Below, piece by piece: positions 5,549 through 6,892 of a stretch of DNA of 6,892 nt. The notes under the pieces were generated by a model that was not told the origin of the DNA, searched no databases, and saw only the letters and a program-made list of their open reading frames with translations. The DNA comes from Bacteroidia bacterium (GTDB lineage: Bacteria; Bacteroidota; Bacteroidia; Bacteroidales; GCA-2748055). The translations under genes and the position numbers were made by a program. Location of the stretch: positions 1 through 6,892 of the forward strand of contig SPBY01000150.1 in assembly GCA_004525825.1 (NCBI GenBank). The letters are read 5' to 3'. How positions within the stretch are numbered: position 1 is the first letter of the stretch; each line of letters begins with the position of its first letter.

Positions 5549-6892
5549 CTATTCTTTGACTGGAATTTTTGACATGGCTCTCTCGGTCATGGCCGTGATG
5601 GTCAGGGCCGGATTCACTCCGGGATTGGCCGAAATGGCGCTTCCGTCGCACACGTAAAGATTCTCATATCCAAATACTTTATGATCCTGGTCAATCACTC
5701 CGCTTGTGGCATCCTTCCCAATCACACATCCACCCAGTATATGAGCAGTAAGGGGCGTTCCAAGCACCGCTTCCGTCGCCATCACAAAGGGATTACCCTC
5801 CACTTCCTCAGAAGTGGCATCGGCCAGTTCCCTGGCCAGGGGCATGGCAGCTGAAGGGGCCGGACCACTGGACACTGTACTGCGTAGATTGAAAAGGCCC
5901 CGTTTGAAACGAAGCGTGGAATCGAGGTGCTGCATAAATAATAGTATCATGGACTCCCTGGCAAAATCACGGCTGACATAGATCCTCAACCAGGACCTGG
6001 GATGTCTCAGCAGCCTCCAGAAGAGTTTCAGTATCCGTCCTGCCACGGTCCTTCCATGGATCATGGGAACCCCCATCAGCTTCCAGAAGCCCGATCCGCT
6101 CCCATAACGCACCGCTTCAATATGGGTATCCTCATCCGGTGGAAAAATGGACCCGATAGATACCCCTTTGGAGAAGTCTTTCTCTTTCAACCGGGAATGC
6201 ACCAGCGACAGACTTTCATTGTTTGTCCGGATCTCTGCCCCCAGCTGCCCGCTGATCCGTGTCAGATGACGCTTTCTCATATTCATCAGTAGCCTGACCG
6301 TTCCAAGCACCCCACCGGCCAGGATCACGCCCCCGGCAGTCAGGTGGGTTTTTCTCCTGATCCAGCCCATGGAATCCTTTACAGTGATCCGGTAATACTC
6401 CCCTTCGGACCCGTTTTCAAGCGCTTCCACGCGGAACACCTTTTTCTCAGGCCAAAGCTCCGCCCCGCCTTTTTCGGCCAGGTAGAGGTAATTCTTATCC
6501 AGGGTGTTCTTGGCATTGTAGCGGCAACCGGTCATGCATCCTCCACACATATTGCATCCCGACCGCCTGGGTCCCTCCCCATCGAAAAAGGGATCGGGGA
6601 CCTCCTGTTCAGGTTCTCCAAAGAAGACCGCCACCCTGGTGGCTTCGAACTGGTCCGACTTTCCGAACCTGGCAGCCACGCGTCTAAGAGCCTCGTCCGA
6701 ATCATACAAGCCCGGATTCTCTGCGGCACCGAGCATGCGCTCTGCCTCAGCATAGTGTGGTTCCAGTTCAGATTTCCAGTCGGTGATCCCTGCCCAGCTG
6801 CCCGAATGAAAGAAAGGTTCCCTGGGACGTGGCAGAGTATTGCAATAGGTCAGCGAGCCACCGCCCACACCCACACCACTGAGGATCCCCAC
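5549..6892 (-). CDS. GMC-family FAD oxidoreductase, cholesterol-oxidase-like (N-terminus outside the window)
   Basis: 447 residues are present, entering from the right edge; the first codon in the window, GTG, is internal. The fragment opens VGILSGVGVGGGSLTY, a GMC motif that normally lies some 80-100 residues into the protein, so the Rossmann GxGxxG segment is missing. A cysteine cluster follows, C113, C116, C119 and C123 (CNMCGGCMTGC), before RYNAKNTLDKNYLYLAEK. Then come AGGVILAGGVLGTVRLL (186-202, FAD-domain strand) and HIEAVRYGSGSGF (about 258-270). At the C-terminus His384 in TAHILGG and Asn427 in NPGVNPALTITAMTERAM fit the catalytic His/Asn pair of cholesterol oxidases and other GMC enzymes, and DGSAISANPG is the closing FAD motif. 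The enzyme oxidises an alcohol with FAD; a sterol or other lipid-like alcohol is possible but unproven. It is followed 36 bp later by the DUF1360 gene. No promoter is visible because the 5' end is missing. Confidence 0.93.
   Translation of the reverse strand: MGILSGVGVGGGSLTYCNTLPRPREPFFHSGSWAGITDWKSELEPHYAEAERMLGAAENPGLYDSDEALRRVAARFGKSDQFEATRVAVFFGEPEQEVPDPFFDGEGPRRSGCNMCGGCMTGCRYNAKNTLDKNYLYLAEKGGAELWPEKKVFRVEALENGSEGEYYRITVKDSMGWIRRKTHLTAGGVILAGGVLGTVRLLMNMRKRHLTRISGQLGAEIRTNNESLSLVHSRLKEKDFSKGVSIGSIFPPDEDTHIEAVRYGSGSGFWKLMGVPMIHGRTVAGRILKLFWRLLRHPRSWLRIYVSRDFARESMILLFMQHLDSTLRFKRGLFNLRSTVSSGPAPSAAMPLARELADATSEEVEGNPFVMATEAVLGTPLTAHILGGCVIGKDATSGVIDQDHKVFGYENLYVCDGSAISANPGVNPALTITAMTERAMSKIPVKE

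Overview
The window reads as an ordinary chromosomal segment of a Bacteroidetes (Bacteroidota) genome, probably of the Bacteroidales/Marinilabiliales type. The signs are two large MacB/FtsX-type permease genes of the lineage-typical architecture, a Bacteroidetes -7 promoter element (TATCTTTG) ahead of one gene, and mostly weak Shine-Dalgarno sequences. This is inference from sequence; no database search was possible. I see no RNA gene, insertion sequence, CRISPR array or recognisable defence system.

Layout. At the left edge, on the minus strand, lies the N-terminal part (165 codons) of one MacB/FtsX-like ABC permease. A 116-bp divergent intergenic region follows and holds a striking 16-bp near-palindrome, TCGCGATTTATCGCGA. 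On the plus strand comes the wreck of a secreted peptidase-family C69 dipeptidase (613-1472). It keeps the signal peptide, the catalytic Cys region and the C-terminal third, but has lost roughly half the protein and carries further frameshifts. A short purine-rich spacer with a direct repeat and a mini-hairpin precedes a 50-codon protein with four CxxC knuckles (1550-1702). That gene is followed after 14 bp by a complete 787-residue MacB/FtsX-type permease with a TTG start (1717-4080). A 10-TM EamA/DMT transporter (4132-5037) has its own promoter element.

On the minus strand, a GMC-family oxidoreductase related to cholesterol oxidases (5549 to beyond 6892, N-terminus outside the window) and a DUF1360-type membrane protein (5039-5512) form a probable two-gene unit. 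It converges on the EamA gene with a single base between the two stop codons.

Working together. The two permeases are paralogues (both have a SFDRH motif after TM1) that would need a separately encoded MacB/LolD-type ATPase; none is in the window. The cysteine-rich miniprotein may be co-transcribed with the second permease. The other genes have no evident shared pathway. No convincing novel multi-gene system is visible. The items most worth a second look are the unannotated zinc-knuckle miniprotein, the decayed dipeptidase with its -1/+1 frameshift pair, and the twin TCGCGA element.
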